This document shows positions 63,121 to 64,000 of a stretch of DNA of 64,000 nucleotides, piece by piece. Source of the stretch: CAVTPU01 sp963736695 (GTDB lineage: Bacteria; Actinomycetota; Actinomycetes; Mycobacteriales; Micromonosporaceae); the NCBI GenBank assembly GCA_963736695.1, contig CAVTPU010000004.1, forward strand, positions 558,001 to 622,000, read 5' to 3'. The notes under the pieces were generated by a model, which saw nothing but the letters and a program-made list of their open reading frames with translations, was not told where the DNA came from and did not search any database. Position 1 is the stretch's first letter. Each line of letters opens with the position of its first letter. The position numbers and the translations under genes are program-made.

Positions 63121-64000
63121 TAGGATTGCGCGAGCCTGACCAGCGTAATTGCCCGGTTCGAACTCCGCTGTCGCCCACTCTCTCGCCTGTTCACTCATCC
63201 GCTTGAGCCGCTCCGAATCATCGAGCATCCACCTAAGCACGGACTCCAATGCGGCCGAGGACTGGTCGACTGGAGCGACACCTGTAACTCCTTGGCGATA
63301 TGCGTCCGTGCACCCACCAAAGGCAGGAGCGACAACCGGAGTGCCCGCGAGCTGGGCCTCGGCCAACACTAGTCCAAATCCTTCGCCGGCACGCACTGGT
63401 CGTCGCTGAAGACGAGTCGCGAGTACGAATACATCGGCGTTGGCGAATTGCACCGCCAGTTCGTTGTCCGCAAGATTCTCGTGCAGCTCGCAGAATTCGA
63501 ACCTCGTGAGGAGCTCCCGCAGCTCGGAAGGGGCCGAGCCGCTACCACAGATGACTAGGCGCACGTCTGATCGTTCGATAGAGGCCAATGCATCAAGAAT
63601 CTCCGGAAGTCCCTTTCTCGCCACGCCTGCAGTCGAAATGCCGTCATAACCCGCCTTTGACATCCTTCAACTACAGTCGGCTTCACGCTACTCAGCATCT
63701 GATACCACGGCAGCGCAAGGCCTGGCGAAAGCACTCCAGCCGGCGCGACGGGATACAAGGATCCAGCGCTAAACGCGACTCACCGCCACGGGGCGCACCC
63801 TCCGACTTCGTAGCATGTAAAGGATGACCCTACGAGCAAGTCCTGGTGCCCAGATCTCGTTTCCGTGCAACACGACTGTGATTGGTAGAGACGGTTTTTT
63901 GCGGGTGACCCACAAGGCCAGTGGAAGCATATTGACATATGTCAGGACCAGCCTGTCAGCACCACTGCCCTCAACCTGATGAAGCACATCCCTCCAGAAC
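63115..64000 (-). pseudogene. GT4 glycosyltransferase, two frameshifts, runs off the window
   Basis: C-terminal two thirds of a GT4 enzyme whose start is beyond the window end. The pieces join as RDVLHQVEGSGADRLVLTY, VLHGNEIWAPGLARR and PVAVSRV, then one extra base near 63770. SAGSLYPVAPAGVLSPGLA and VMTAFRLQAWR follow, then one base lost near 63627, then KGLPEILDALASI, RLVICGSGSAPSEL, and the GT4 signature GEGFGLVLAEAQLAGTPVVA. The stop at 63115 abuts the transposase remnant. The donor and acceptor are unknown. Whether the slips are errors or decay is open. Confidence 0.7.

Noticed and set aside
1..64000. CRISPR array, rRNA, tRNA or replication origin
   Set aside because: No regularly spaced repeats, no clear rRNA or tRNA sequence, and no DnaA-box cluster was noticed.

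Overview
The window is high-GC chromosomal DNA of an actinobacterium (Actinomycetota). Four things point to this: the conserved gene order hisS-aspS / rel / apt / secF-secD-yajC / ruvB-ruvA-ruvC / yebC / pdxT-pdxS / pimA-patA-pgsA / HIT-thrS, the phosphatidylinositol mannoside genes, many GTG starts, and 4-nt start/stop overlaps between operon partners. I cannot name the genus. No tRNA, rRNA or CRISPR array was seen.

Layout. (1) 0-30 kb is the housekeeping block, almost all on the minus strand: aspartyl- and histidyl-tRNA synthetases, an MBL hydrolase, Rel (p)ppGpp synthetase/hydrolase, apt, SecF/SecD/YajC, RuvB/A/C, an MFS exporter, YebC, PLP synthase (PdxS/PdxT), the PIM lipid genes, HIT protein and ThrS. 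Two membrane-anchored cyclophilins and an EF-G-like factor run the other way. (2) 30-43 kb is more variable: a secreted subtilase, a CFA-type methyltransferase, a MerR regulator overlapping a VIT/VWA gene with a distinctive leaderless MerR-type promoter, and a YhaN/YhaO-like (SbcCD-related) nuclease pair. (3) 43-47 kb is trehalose metabolism: OtsA, translationally coupled to a trehalose-phosphatase/GH15 fusion. (4) 47-54 kb holds extracellular and exported proteins: a GH13 amylase with two starch-binding domains, an LPVTG sortase substrate and a DUF1800/DUF1501 Tat-type pair. (5) 54-64 kb is a polysaccharide locus: a FlaA1/CapD dehydratase, a Wzz/BY-kinase, a low-molecular-weight tyrosine phosphatase and a DegT aminotransferase. 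From about 60.0 kb the G+C content falls and the genes are broken: glycosyltransferases, a Wzy-like polymerase and an ISL3-type transposase remnant.

Two features recur. A 25-bp palindromic element (GATCATGA, 9 nt, TCATGATC) occurs four times. At two sites it lies between convergent genes and supplies the TGA stop of both. Single-base frameshifts, nearly all +1, interrupt several conserved genes (rel, EF-G-like, otsB-GH15, DUF1501, glycosyltransferases). In the housekeeping genes they look like uncorrected sequencing errors. In the 60-64 kb segment deletions and a nonsense codon indicate real decay as well.
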